This document shows positions 9,205-18,026 of a DNA stretch of 64,000 bases, one piece after another. The stretch is taken from the NCBI GenBank assembly GCA_032000125.1, contig DAMALH010000023.1:4761-68760 (forward strand), written 5' to 3'. Made by a program: the position numbers and the translations under genes. A model generated the notes under the pieces. That model worked only from the letters and a program-made list of their open reading frames with translations. It did not search any database and was not told the origin of the DNA. The stretch's first letter is position 1, and every line of letters begins with the position of its first letter. The DNA comes from Dryocola sp032000125 (GTDB lineage: Bacteria > Pseudomonadota > Gammaproteobacteria > Enterobacterales > Enterobacteriaceae).

Positions 9205-11646
9205 ATGTCAAAAGATCCTTTTCAGGAACGAGAAGCCGAAAAATACGAAAACCCGATCCCAAGCCGGGAGTTTATTCTCGCCCACCTTTCCAAACGTGAA
9301 AAACCTGCCAATCGTGACGAACTGGCAGAAGAACTGAATATCAGCGGCGAAGAACAGCTTGAAGCGCTACGCCGCCGCCTGCGCGCCATGGAGCGCGATG
9401 GACAGCTAGTCTTTACCCGACGCCAGTGCTACGCCTTGCCGGAACGCCTTGATTTGCTTAAGGGCAAAGTTATCGGCCACCGTGACGGCTTCGGCTTCCT
9501 GCGCGTGGAAGGGCGTAAAGACGATCTCTATCTTTCCTCTGAGCAGATGAAAATGTGCATGCATGGCGATATCGTGCTGGCGCAGCCGCTGGGCGCGGAT
9601 CGTAAAGGCCGCCGCGAGGCGCGTATCGTTCGCGTGCTTGAGCCAAGAACCGGACAAATCGTTGGCCGCTATTTTACCGACGCAGGCATTGGCTTTGTGG
9701 TGCCGGACGACAGCCGCCTGAGCTTCGATATCCTGATCCCGCCAGAAGAGCTGATGGGCGCGCGCATGGGCTTTGTGGTGGTGGTTGAACTCACCCAGCG
9801 CCCAACTCGCCGTACCAAAGCGGTGGGCAAAATCGTTGAGGTGCTCGGCGACAATATGGGCACAGGTATGGCCGTCGATATGGCGCTGCGTACCCATGAA
9901 ATCCCGTATATTTGGCCGAAAGACGTTGAAGATCAGGTATCAACGCTTCAGGAAGAAGTGCCGATCGATGCCAAAGTGGGGCGGGTGGATTTACGCGACC
10001 TGCCGCTTGTCACCATCGATGGTGAAGATGCCCGCGACTTTGATGACGCCGTCTTCTGCGAGAAAAAACGCGGCGGCGGCTGGCGCCTGTGGGTTGCGAT
10101 TGCGGACGTAAGCTATTACGTCCGTCCGCCAACGGCGCTGGATAAAGAAGCCCGCAATCGCGGCACCTCCGTTTACTTCCCGTCGCAGGTTATTCCAATG
10201 CTGCCGGAAGTGCTTTCCAACGGCCTGTGCTCGCTAAATCCGCAGGTCGATCGCCTGTGTATGGTCTGCGAGATGACCATCTCTGCAACGGGCCGCCTTA
10301 CCGGTTCGAAGTTCTACGAAGCGGTGATGAGCTCCCATGCGCGTCTGACCTACACCAAAGTGTGGCATATGCTGCAGGGCGACCAGGAGCTGCGCGAGCA
10401 ATACGCGCCGCTGGTTAAGCATATCGAAGAACTGCATAACCTCTACAAAGCGCTGGAAGATTCTCGTTCACAGCGCGGCGGAATCTCGTTTGAAAGCGAA
10501 GAAGCGAAGTTTATCTTTAACGCCGAGCGCCGCATTGAACGCGTTGAACAAACCGTCCGTAACGATGCGCACAAGCTCATCGAAGAGTGCATGATCCTCG
10601 CCAATATTTCGGCCGCGCGCTTTGTTGAAAAACACAACGAGCCGTCGCTGTTCCGCGATCACGACAGGCCAACCAACGATGCGATTACCTCATTCCGCAC
10701 GGTGCTGGCAGAGCTGGGGCTGGAACTGCCCGGCGGCCAGAAGCCGGAGCCGCGTGATTACGCAGAACTGCTGACCTCCATCGCCGACCGCCCGGATCAT
10801 GAAATGCTGCAAACCATGCTGCTGCGCTCCATGAAACAGGCGGTTTACGATCCGGAAAACCGTGGGCATTTCGGCCTTGCGCTGCAATCCTACGCGCACT
10901 TTACCTCGCCGATTCGCCGCTACCCGGACCTGCTGCTGCACCGCGCCATTAAATACCTGCTGGCTAAAGAGCAGGGACATAAAGGCAACAGCACGGCGTC
11001 CGGCGGCTGGCACTACGACATGGAAGAAATGCTGCAGCTTGGCCAGCACTGTTCGATGGCCGAACGGCGTGCCGATGAAGCCACTCGTGACGTGGCGGAC
11101 TGGCTGAAGTGCGACTTTATGCAGGATCAGGTCGGCCAGGTATTCAACGGGATTATCGCAAGCGTTACCGGCTTCGGCTTCTTTGTGCGCCTTGTCGATC
11201 TGTTTATCGATGGCCTGGTGCATGTCTCCTCGCTTGATAACGATTATTACCGCTTCGACCAGATTGGGCAGCGCCTGATTGGCGAATCCGGCGGGCAGAC
11301 GTATCGCCTGGGCGATCGGGTAGAAGTACGCGTCGAGGCCGTGCATATGGACGAGCGCAAAATTGATTTCACTCTGATTTCAAGCCAGCGTGCGCCGCGC
11401 GGCGAAGGCAAGACGGCGAAAGACAGAGCTAAAAAAGGCGGTAACGGCAACGCGGGCGGGAAACGTCGCCAGGCGGGTAAGAAGGTGAACTTCGAGCCGG
11501 ACAGCGCCTTCCGCGGTGAGAAGAAACAGAAGCCAAAGGCCGCAAAGAACGACGCGCCTAAGGCGAAAAAGCCTTCCGCTAAAACACAGAAAATAGCTGC
11601 CGCCACCAAAGCGAAGCGCGCAGCGAAAAAGAATACCGCGCAGTAA
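9205..11646 (+). CDS. rnr: Exoribonuclease R
   Basis: RNase R is a processive 3'-5' exoribonuclease that degrades structured RNA and acts in trans-translation and rRNA quality control. The ATG at 9205, with GGAGGAAC upstream, gives 813 residues (MSKDPFQEREAEKYENPIPS), equal to E. coli; an earlier in-frame GTG at 9181 is less likely. In order there are an N-terminal helical domain, two cold-shock domains, the RNB domain (DGEDARDFDDAVFC, with the metal-binding Asp residues), an S1 domain near residue 645 and a long Lys-rich tail. A terminator now separates it from its usual operon partner rlmB, which lies 5.4 kb away. Confidence 0.98.
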   Translation: MSKDPFQEREAEKYENPIPSREFILAHLSKREKPANRDELAEELNISGEEQLEALRRRLRAMERDGQLVFTRRQCYALPERLDLLKGKVIGHRDGFGFLRVEGRKDDLYLSSEQMKMCMHGDIVLAQPLGADRKGRREARIVRVLEPRTGQIVGRYFTDAGIGFVVPDDSRLSFDILIPPEELMGARMGFVVVVELTQRPTRRTKAVGKIVEVLGDNMGTGMAVDMALRTHEIPYIWPKDVEDQVSTLQEEVPIDAKVGRVDLRDLPLVTIDGEDARDFDDAVFCEKKRGGGWRLWVAIADVSYYVRPPTALDKEARNRGTSVYFPSQVIPMLPEVLSNGLCSLNPQVDRLCMVCEMTISATGRLTGSKFYEAVMSSHARLTYTKVWHMLQGDQELREQYAPLVKHIEELHNLYKALEDSRSQRGGISFESEEAKFIFNAERRIERVEQTVRNDAHKLIEECMILANISAARFVEKHNEPSLFRDHDRPTNDAITSFRTVLAELGLELPGGQKPEPRDYAELLTSIADRPDHEMLQTMLLRSMKQAVYDPENRGHFGLALQSYAHFTSPIRRYPDLLLHRAIKYLLAKEQGHKGNSTASGGWHYDMEEMLQLGQHCSMAERRADEATRDVADWLKCDFMQDQVGQVFNGIIASVTGFGFFVRLVDLFIDGLVHVSSLDNDYYRFDQIGQRLIGESGGQTYRLGDRVEVRVEAVHMDERKIDFTLISSQRAPRGEGKTAKDRAKKGGNGNAGGKRRQAGKKVNFEPDSAFRGEKKQKPKAAKNDAPKAKKPSAKTQKIAAATKAKRAAKKNTAQ

Positions 11647-11658
11647 TCTCTCCCTCAT

Positions 11659-11692
11659 AACCCCTTCCCGTCGGAAGGGGTTATTCTTTTTT
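11659..11692 (+). terminator. Intrinsic terminator after rnr
   Basis: AACCCCTTCC and GGAAGGGGTT form a perfect stem, followed by ATTCTTTTTT. It ends rnr transcription before the inserted sulfur cluster. Confidence 0.9.
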
Positions 11693-11858
11693 GCCGTAAG
11701 TCATTCCAGAACAGAATAGATAGCGGCCTTATTAACCCGCCATTCCTGCTTATTCATTTTTCGGTAATCGTTATTAACTATTTTTGATTAGCCATGTTTG
11801 CCAGATGTGTATAGTGAATTTCACTTTTATAAAGCCCCCTTATAAGCAAGGAGTGTTT

Positions 11859-12863
11859 ATGCATCTGGCCCGTTTTCCCCGAATTTCACTCGGTCATTTC
11901 CCCACTCCGCTGGAGCCGTTAAATAATTTAACCAAATTATTAGGCGGACCGAAAATATGGATAAAACGCGACGACGCAACGGGTCTTGCAAGCGGCGGGA
12001 ATAAAACCCGTAAGCTGGAATTTCTATTGGCCGATGCGCTACAGAAAAAAGCCGATGTGATCGTTACTCAGGGCGCTACGCAGTCTAACCATGTGCGTCA
12101 AACTATCGCTGGTGCCGCGCGCCTCGGTCTACAGGCGAAAGCGCTGCTGGAAAAACGCGTGACCGATTTTGGTGAGGATTATCAACGGTCAGGTAACGTG
12201 CTTCTGGATACTCTGCTGGGGGGAGAAATCGTCGCGCATCTGCCAGGCGGTACCGATATGCAACAGGCGATGGAAGAATACGCCGCGACGCTTCGCGAGC
12301 AAGGACATAACCCGTACGTTATTCCAGGCGGAGGTTCGAATCCGATTGGTGCGCTGGGGTACGTCGCCTGTGCGGAAGAGCTGCTGTACCAGTCATCAGA
12401 GCGTCGTTTGCGCATCGATCACGTTGTCCATGCTACCGGCAGCACCGGCACTCAGGCGGGCCTGGTGGCCGGTTTCACCGCCACTAACAGCCATATCCCG
12501 GTGCTCGGCATCAGCGTGCGGGCACCAAAGGCTAAACAGGAAGAGAACGTCTGGAATCTGGCATCGAGAACGTTAGATCTGCTGGGCGTGCCGGGGGAGC
12601 TGTCGCGGCATGCGGTAGTCGCTAACAGCGATTATGTGGGTGACGGATACGGTTTGCCGACGGAGGGCACCCTGGAAGCGCTGAGGCTGCTGGCTCGTCA
12701 TGAAGGTATCCTGCTCGATCCGGTTTATTCCGCAAAAGGCATGGCCGGGCTTATCGATTTGATCCGTAAAGGGCATTTCCGCCAGGATGAAAACATTGTC
12801 TTCATCCATACGGGGGGGGCGGCAGGGCTGTTTGGCTATCGTCAGGTACTGGAGCATGGCTAA
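11859..12863 (+). CDS. PLP-dependent lyase, L-cysteate sulfo-lyase or D-cysteine desulfhydrase
   Basis: This is a fold-type II PLP enzyme of the ACC deaminase/D-cysteine desulfhydrase family. The likely start at 11859 has AAGGAG upstream and gives 334 residues. IKRDD and SGGNKTRKLEF (the Lys being the PLP anchor) are near residues 42-60, QGATQSNHVRQT near 80 and HTGGAAGLF near the C terminus. E. coli DcyD has GGNKLRKLEF. The T in that position, together with the opening MHLARFPR, ATGSTGTQAGL and VRAPKAKQEENVWNLA, reads from memory more like L-cysteate sulfo-lyase (CuyA), which releases sulfite, pyruvate and ammonia. The sulfonate-type importer downstream fits that. The substrate remains an inference. 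Confidence 0.85.
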   Translation: MHLARFPRISLGHFPTPLEPLNNLTKLLGGPKIWIKRDDATGLASGGNKTRKLEFLLADALQKKADVIVTQGATQSNHVRQTIAGAARLGLQAKALLEKRVTDFGEDYQRSGNVLLDTLLGGEIVAHLPGGTDMQQAMEEYAATLREQGHNPYVIPGGGSNPIGALGYVACAEELLYQSSERRLRIDHVVHATGSTGTQAGLVAGFTATNSHIPVLGISVRAPKAKQEENVWNLASRTLDLLGVPGELSRHAVVANSDYVGDGYGLPTEGTLEALRLLARHEGILLDPVYSAKGMAGLIDLIRKGHFRQDENIVFIHTGGAAGLFGYRQVLEHG

Positions 12864-13575
12864 GCCTTTTCTACTTGGCGTGCTGGGTGGCATGGGCCCG
12901 CTTGCGACGCTGGATTTTCAGCGTCGCCTACTGGAAGCTACGCCCGCGCAAAGCGATCAACAGCAGATCCCGACGGTAGTCTGGAATGTGCCGCAAATTG
13001 CCGATCGCCAGGATGCGCTGGCGGGCAACGGTCCATCGCCGTTGCCGCAGCTTCTTTACGCTGTTGAGAAACTTAACCAGGCGGGAGCAAGCCATATCGC
13101 TATACCGTGCAATACGGCTCACCACTGGTACGACGCGCTGAGTGAAGCCAGCGAAGCCCCTGTTTTGCATATCGTTGATGCCACGCTGGATGCGCTGGCA
13201 CAGTCCGAGGAAAAACCTCAGCGGATTGGTGTCATTGCCACTAAAGGCACGCTGGATGCGGGCTGGTATCAACAGCGACTGGCAGCGCAAGCTATTGAGG
13301 TTGTCGTGCCGACACCTGAGGAGCTGGCGCAATGGTTTGTACCGGGCTGCTACGCGGTAAAGCGTGGCGCGCTGGCTGAAGGCGGCGAGTTGCTGACGTT
13401 GCAGGCCAACGCATTGTTTGCCCGCGGCGCTCAAAAACTGGTGCTGGCCTGTACCGAGGTGCCTGTTGCGCTGGAGGCCATCAATGCGCCGTTTCGTCAT
13501 CTCACCTGGGATCCGGCACAGGCGCTGGCAGAACGATGTTCGCAGCTATGGCAAACCCGCTCACCATTTAATTAA
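12856..13575 (+). CDS. Aspartate/glutamate racemase family protein
   Basis: This is a cofactor-independent two-cysteine racemase of the aspartate racemase type. Starting at MAKPFLLGVLGGMGPLATLDF it has 239 residues; the open frame extends upstream inside the previous gene. Both catalytic cysteines are present, in IPCNTAHHWYD (about residue 84) and LACTEVPVAL (about residue 198), so it should be active. It overlaps the lyase gene by 8 bp (ATGGCTAA), which implies coupled translation. Cysteate is the sulfonate analogue of aspartate, so inter-conversion of cysteate enantiomers is an attractive guess. D-cysteine or aspartate are alternatives. Confidence 0.85.
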   Translation: MAKPFLLGVLGGMGPLATLDFQRRLLEATPAQSDQQQIPTVVWNVPQIADRQDALAGNGPSPLPQLLYAVEKLNQAGASHIAIPCNTAHHWYDALSEASEAPVLHIVDATLDALAQSEEKPQRIGVIATKGTLDAGWYQQRLAAQAIEVVVPTPEELAQWFVPGCYAVKRGALAEGGELLTLQANALFARGAQKLVLACTEVPVALEAINAPFRHLTWDPAQALAERCSQLWQTRSPFN

Positions 13576-13580
13576 AACGC

Positions 13581-13601
13581 TGTCCGCTGCGATAACGGAC
13601 A
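13581..13601 (+). promoter_or_regulatory. Intercistronic hairpin before the binding-protein gene
   Basis: TGTCCG and CGGACA form a 6-bp stem in the 57-bp gap between the racemase and the binding-protein gene. There is no T-run, so it is more likely an mRNA-stabilising or processing hairpin than a terminator. Confidence 0.4.
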
Positions 13602-13632
13602 TTATATTCAGATCAATCACAGGATAAATAAA

Positions 13633-14640
13633 ATGAAAAAAAGTCTCTGCTTATTAATTGCAGCGGGCGGGTTATGGGCAAATATAAGTTTTGCTGATTC
13701 ACCTGCTGAAGTACGTGTGGCATATAGCGGCGGTTCTCAGGTATTAATGCTGGCAAAAGCCGATGGCTCACTTGATAAAGCATTAAACAGTAAAGTGAAG
13801 TGGGTGCAATTTGCGTCGGGTGCCGATGCGCTCAATTATTTTGCCAGCGACGCGATCGATATTGCCAATTTTGGATCCAGCCCGGCGACGGCTGGGATTG
13901 TCCGCAAATTGCCGGTGGAAATTATTGGCGTATCCGGCGTGATTGCCAGCTATGAACGTCTGATTGGCAAAGACGGCATTGTGAAAATTAATGACATCGA
14001 AGGTAAGCGTGTCGCCTATCCACCCAACTCGACGGCGCAGTATGCCCTTGAAGCTGCTATCGACGTGAACAAACTGGACCGTAGCAAAATCACGTTACTG
14101 CCGCTGCGTCCTGCAGAAATGGTGGCGGCATGGAAGCGGGGTGACATTGATGCCGGCTATGTCTGGGCACCGTTTGCGCAGGAGCTGGAGGCGTCGGGTG
14201 GGCACCAGGTCTTTGCCACCAGGGACCTGCAGAAAGATGGCTATCTTATCTACAACAACTATGTGGTACGGAAAGCCTTTGCTGAGCAGTATCCGGAAGC
14301 GGTGACTGCGTTTCTTCGCGTGCATCAGCAGAAGGTGGATGAGTTCAAGAAAGACCCGGAGCGTGCGGCAGGCATCGTTGCTAAAGAAGTTGGCGCGCCG
14401 GTTAGCACGGCAGCAAATACGCTGGGTGGGCTGGAGTATCCAACGCTTGCCCAGCAGGGTACCGCGGATTGGTTGGGTAATGGTACGCAGACCACCGACA
14501 GCGGTATCGGCAAGGCCTTAACCAAAACCTCCAGCTTCCTCGCCGGTATTGGTGAAATCCGCAAACGCGATATTCCTGCAAACTGGGATAACGCTATTGA
14601 TTCCCGCTATATCCGTGATGCGGCGGTGGCGGCGCAATGA
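13633..14640 (+). CDS. Taurine/sulfonate-type ABC transporter, periplasmic binding protein
   Basis: The 335-residue precursor has a signal peptide (KKSLCLLIAAGGLWANISFA, cleavage after about residue 22) and an NMT1/TauA-like fold: VRVAYSGGSQVLMLAKADG at the mature N terminus and NFGSSPATAGI near residue 80. It would capture the substrate in the periplasm for the permease and ATPase that follow. The order binding protein-permease-ATPase differs from E. coli tauABC, where the ATPase gene is second. It resembles TauA in type but is not clearly the orthologue, so no tau symbol is given. Confidence 0.9.
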   Translation: MKKSLCLLIAAGGLWANISFADSPAEVRVAYSGGSQVLMLAKADGSLDKALNSKVKWVQFASGADALNYFASDAIDIANFGSSPATAGIVRKLPVEIIGVSGVIASYERLIGKDGIVKINDIEGKRVAYPPNSTAQYALEAAIDVNKLDRSKITLLPLRPAEMVAAWKRGDIDAGYVWAPFAQELEASGGHQVFATRDLQKDGYLIYNNYVVRKAFAEQYPEAVTAFLRVHQQKVDEFKKDPERAAGIVAKEVGAPVSTAANTLGGLEYPTLAQQGTADWLGNGTQTTDSGIGKALTKTSSFLAGIGEIRKRDIPANWDNAIDSRYIRDAAVAAQ

Positions 14641-15407
14641 GATTGAGTCAGCATATCGCCATCAGCGTAGTGTCGGTGGCGGTTTTCTTTATCGTCTGGC
14701 AGGTGGCGGCAACGCAGCAGTGGGTCGATCCGCTGCTGTTACCGTCGCTAACGGACATTGGTTTGACGACCGAAGAGCTTCTTGCCGATGGCTATCGCCA
14801 GGTACCGCTCTGGGAACACATTGCGGTAAGCCTCGCTCGCGCGCTGAGCGCATTTGCCGTGGCGATTATCATTGGTATTCCGCTGGGGTTACTGATGGGG
14901 CTGTCTGACGGCCTGGCGGCGGTGCTTAATCCTTTCGTTCAGTTTCTGCGTCCTTTACCAAAAATTGCGCTGATCCCGCTGGCCGTCGTGTGGCTTGGGA
15001 TTGGCGAGGCGTCCAAATTCTTCCTGATCTTCATTGCCACGTTTTTAAGCGTGGTGGTGGGGGCATCGGCGGCCGTTGAGCGCATCGGTCGTTCGCGCAT
15101 TCGCGTGGCGCAGACGCTGGGGGCATCACGCAGGCAAATCTTCATGCGCGTGGTCATGCCGGACGCGCTGCCGGACCTTTTCACCACCGTCAGGCTCTCC
15201 ATTGGCATAGGCTGGACGTCGTTGATTGCCGCAGAGATGGTCGCCGCCAGTTCCGGCCTCGGCTGGATGGTCATCAATGCCAGCTCTTATCTGCGCACCG
15301 ATATCGTGATGCTCGGCATTTTGCTGCTGGGCGGCATTGGTTATCTCCTGGACTTATTACTGCTGGGGCTACAGCGCCTGACGGTGCCCTGGGCGGGGAA
15401 AGAATAA
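14637..15407 (+). CDS. Taurine/sulfonate-type ABC transporter permease
   Basis: This is an inner-membrane permease of the TauC/SsuC type, 256 residues long. An N-terminal membrane helix (ISVVSVAVFFIVWQVAATQQ) and about five further helices are visible, with the coupling motif for the ATPase at about residues 154-175 (AQTLGASRRQIFMRVVMPDA). Its start overlaps the end of the binding-protein gene by four bases (ATGA), and its stop codon overlaps the ATG of the ATPase gene. The three transporter genes are therefore one translational unit. Confidence 0.92.
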   Translation: MRLSQHIAISVVSVAVFFIVWQVAATQQWVDPLLLPSLTDIGLTTEELLADGYRQVPLWEHIAVSLARALSAFAVAIIIGIPLGLLMGLSDGLAAVLNPFVQFLRPLPKIALIPLAVVWLGIGEASKFFLIFIATFLSVVVGASAAVERIGRSRIRVAQTLGASRRQIFMRVVMPDALPDLFTTVRLSIGIGWTSLIAAEMVAASSGLGWMVINASSYLRTDIVMLGILLLGGIGYLLDLLLLGLQRLTVPWAGKE

Positions 15408-16183
15408 TGAGTGCTATCACCCTTGAAAATGTGTCGCTCTCTTTCGCGGCGAAACCCCAGCCGTTTACGGTGCTGGAAGATATCAACCTGAGCCTGAACA
15501 GCGGCGAGTTTGTGGTCCTGCTTGGGCCGTCTGGCTGTGGCAAATCCACCATCCTGAACCTTGTCGCCGGGTTTAATAAGCCGGATCGGGGGCGGGTGAC
15601 CGCAGGTGGAAAAGATATACGCCAGCCAGGGCCCGATCGCGGAATGATATTCCAGCAACCCAACCTGTTCCCGTGGCTCTCGGTGCTGGAAAACGTCACC
15701 TTTGGCCCGCGATTGGGCAAACACCGCAAGGACGAAACCAATGCCCTGGCGCAGACGTGGCTAGAGCGTGTGGGTCTGAAAGGCTTTGAACATCACGCAC
15801 CCTGGCAGCTTTCTGGCGGTATGAAGCAGCGCGTGGCGCTGGCACGCGCCTGGCTCCCCGGCCCGGAAGTGCTGCTGCTGGATGAGCCGTTCGGCGCGCT
15901 GGATGCGCAAACCCGACTGATGATGCAGGAGCTGCTGCGTGAAGCCTGGCTGTCCACCGGCACCACGCTACTCTTTGTCACGCACGATGTGGAAGAGGCG
16001 CTCTTTCTGGCCGACCGCATTCTGATCATGTCGGCAAAACCGGGAAAAATCGTTGATGAGATCGTTCTGCCCTTTGGGCGGGAGCGAGATATCGAAACGC
16101 TTGCGCAGCACCCTTCCTATAGCGAGATCAAGCATCACGTCCTGCATCGGGTACGCCAGGAGGCGAAGCGGCATTTACGTTAA
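15407..16183 (+). CDS. Taurine/sulfonate-type ABC transporter ATP-binding protein
   Basis: This 258-residue ATPase is of the TauB/SsuB type. Walker A is GPSGCGKST, the Q-loop is FQQPNLFPW, the signature is LSGGMKQRVALARA, Walker B is VLLLDEPFGALD, and the H-loop is FVTHDVEEAL. All catalytic elements are intact. It shares one base with the permease stop codon. It is the last intact gene of the cluster; sequence resembling a peptide-transporter ATPase begins right after its stop. Confidence 0.93.
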   Translation: MSAITLENVSLSFAAKPQPFTVLEDINLSLNSGEFVVLLGPSGCGKSTILNLVAGFNKPDRGRVTAGGKDIRQPGPDRGMIFQQPNLFPWLSVLENVTFGPRLGKHRKDETNALAQTWLERVGLKGFEHHAPWQLSGGMKQRVALARAWLPGPEVLLLDEPFGALDAQTRLMMQELLREAWLSTGTTLLFVTHDVEEALFLADRILIMSAKPGKIVDEIVLPFGRERDIETLAQHPSYSEIKHHVLHRVRQEAKRHLR

Positions 16184-16941
16184 CCACGGTTCCCGGCGTC
16201 GCTTTCCGGGCGAATACTCAAACTCTCGGCATCATCGGTGAATCAGGCAGCGGTAAGAGCGTGACTGCACAGGCGTTAATGTGAGTGCTCTCACCCCGCA
16301 CCAGCCGGGTCATGGGTAGGTGATTCTGGGGGAGAGCGCTGCACTTGCTGTCGGCGAAAGCACGTCGTCAGCGGAGCGGACGAGAGATGGCGATGGTTTT
16401 TCAGGATCCGCTCGCAAGCCTTAATCCGGTGATGACCGCCGGTGTTCAAATTGATGAAAGCCTGCGGCTGCATAATTCTCTGGAACACTCCCGGTGCCAG
16501 CAGAAAATGATTAACCTGTTGATCAAGGTAAGTATTGCCGATCCTGCCCGCTGCGCCAATGCCTGACCGCATGAGTTTTCTGGCGGCCAGCGTCAACGGA
16601 TCGGTATTGCACGGGCGCTGATCCTGAAGCCGAAACCGATCGTCTGCGATGAGCCGGTTTCAGCGCTTGATGTCTCCATTCAGTCGCAGATCCTGAATCT
16701 GCTTATGCGGTTACAGAAGGAGTATGGGCTGGCATATCTGTTTATTTCCCACGATCTTAACGTTGTCAGGCACATAGCGGACAGGGTGGGGGTTATGTAC
16801 CGGGGAGCGCTGGTTGAACAGGGCGAGACGGCTCAACTCTTCAGCGCGCCACGGCATGCGTATACGCGCTATCTGATGAATGCCATTTTGCCTGCCCACC
16901 CCGTAAAGGAGGAGCAAACGCGCGGGGTTGCCAACGGTTAA
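16184..16941 (+). pseudogene. Decayed oligopeptide ABC transporter ATPase (OppD/DppD type)
   Basis: A single reading frame carries all ATPase motifs in order: GIIGESGSGKSVTAQALM (Walker A), MAMVFQDPLASLNPVMT (Q-loop), PHEFSGGQRQRIGIARAL (signature), PIVCDEPVSALDVS (Walker B) and FISHDLNVVRHIADRVGVMY. It is interrupted by three in-frame TGA codons at 16282, 16321 and 16564. The expected N-terminal 25 residues or so are missing, since homology starts directly at the upstream ATPase stop. It cannot give a full protein. The remnant suggests that a peptide or nickel-type transporter once continued here. Confidence 0.9.
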
Positions 16942-16974
16942 ATCTGTCAGGGTCGATTTGAACGCCGGGTCGGT

Positions 16975-16980
16975 TATAAT
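16975..16980 (+). promoter_or_regulatory. Probable -10 element upstream of rlmB
   Basis: A perfect TATAAT lies 68 bp before rlmB. No convincing -35 sits at 16-18 bp; TTGAAC at 16958 is only 11 bp away. Because rlmB is separated here from rnr, it needs its own promoter, and this is the best candidate. Confidence 0.4.
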
Positions 16981-17047
16981 AGGCGCAAGTGATTTATCTC
17001 ACGGCCCAATTTAACCCGGCGCACACCGCCTTAAACGAGTAAGTTCA

Positions 17048-17779
17048 ATGAGTGAAATGATTTATGGCATCCACGCCGTCCAGGCCCTTCTTGATAATGC
17101 GCCACAGCGTTTTCAGGAAGTCTTTATCCTTAAAGGCCGGGAGGACAAACGTCTGATGCCTTTAATCCACGCTCTGGAAGCTCAGGGTGTGCCCGTGCAA
17201 ATGGCAAACCGCCAGTGGCTGGATGAGAAAAGTGAAGGTGCCGTGCACCAGGGCATTATTGCGCGCGTGAAGCCGGGGCGTCAGTACCAGGAAAACGATC
17301 TGCCGGAGCTTATTGCCAGCCTCGAACAACCCTTCCTGCTGATCCTTGATGGCGTTACCGATCCGCACAACCTGGGCGCCTGCCTGCGTAGCGCCGATGC
17401 GGCCGGCGTGCACGCCGTTATCGTGCCTAAAGATCGCTCAGCCATGCTGAACGCAACGGCCAAAAAAGTGGCCTGTGGCGCCGCCGAGCATGTTCCGCTT
17501 ATCCGTGTAACAAACCTCGCACGCACCATGCGCATGCTACAGGAAGAGAACATCTGGATTGTCGGTACGGCAGGTGAAGCAGACCATACGCTGTTCCAGA
17601 GCAAAATGACCGGCCCAATGGCGCTGGTGATGGGCGCGGAAGGTGAAGGCATGCGCCGTCTGACCCGCGAGCACTGCGATGAGCTGATCGGCATTCCTAT
17701 GGCGGGCACCGTATCGTCATTAAACGTCTCCGTCGCAACCGGTATTTGCCTGTTTGAAGCGGTGCGTCAACGCGGCTAA
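17048..17779 (+). CDS. rlmB: 23S rRNA (guanosine-2'-O-)-methyltransferase RlmB
   Basis: RlmB methylates the 2'-OH of G2251 in 23S rRNA. The 243 residues match the E. coli length. There is an N-terminal L30e-like substrate-binding domain (MIYGIHAVQALLDNAPQRFQEV) and a SPOUT knot domain with LDGVTDPHNLGACLRSADAAGV, MGAEGEGMRRLTREHCDELI and the knot motif SLNVSVATGICLFEA. In E. coli it follows rnr directly; here 5.4 kb separate them. A hairpin rich in G and C follows the stop codon. Confidence 0.97.
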   Translation: MSEMIYGIHAVQALLDNAPQRFQEVFILKGREDKRLMPLIHALEAQGVPVQMANRQWLDEKSEGAVHQGIIARVKPGRQYQENDLPELIASLEQPFLLILDGVTDPHNLGACLRSADAAGVHAVIVPKDRSAMLNATAKKVACGAAEHVPLIRVTNLARTMRMLQEENIWIVGTAGEADHTLFQSKMTGPMALVMGAEGEGMRRLTREHCDELIGIPMAGTVSSLNVSVATGICLFEAVRQRG

Positions 17780-17787
17780 ACGGCAAA

Positions 17788-17806
17788 GGGGGTGATTCAC
17801 CCCCGC
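17788..17806 (+). terminator. Stem-loop after rlmB
   Basis: GGGGGTGATTCACCCCC forms a short GC-rich hairpin 10 bases past the rlmB stop codon. It has no T-run of its own, but a second hairpin with T-rich arms follows. Confidence 0.5.
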
Positions 17807-17819
17807 TTCGGGTTGCTGA

Positions 17820-17853
17820 CAAAGAAGGAAAAAGCGTGGTTTTTCCTTCTTTG
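17820..17853 (+). terminator. Long perfect hairpin with A-rich and T-rich arms after rlmB
   Basis: CAAAGAAGGAAAAA pairs perfectly over 14 bp with TTTTTCCTTCTTTG around the loop GCGTGG. On either strand the second arm starts TTTTT, so it could act as a terminator in both directions. A 13-bp relative with loop GCGTGT lies after fklB. Confidence 0.65.
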
Positions 17854-18026
17854 TAGTTATCTGCCGAAAATCAATGAATTGATTTTCCAGTTCGTTTTTG
17901 GGCGACCTCTTCCAGAACTTCCCAAGCCAGGGAGTTCCTCATCAGTTTGAGTTTGTGATCCCCCTCCAGGCATAAGCGTCGTCACCGTCCATACTTAATG
18001 GCAGTGCCATAACTGGAGGGAACAGT

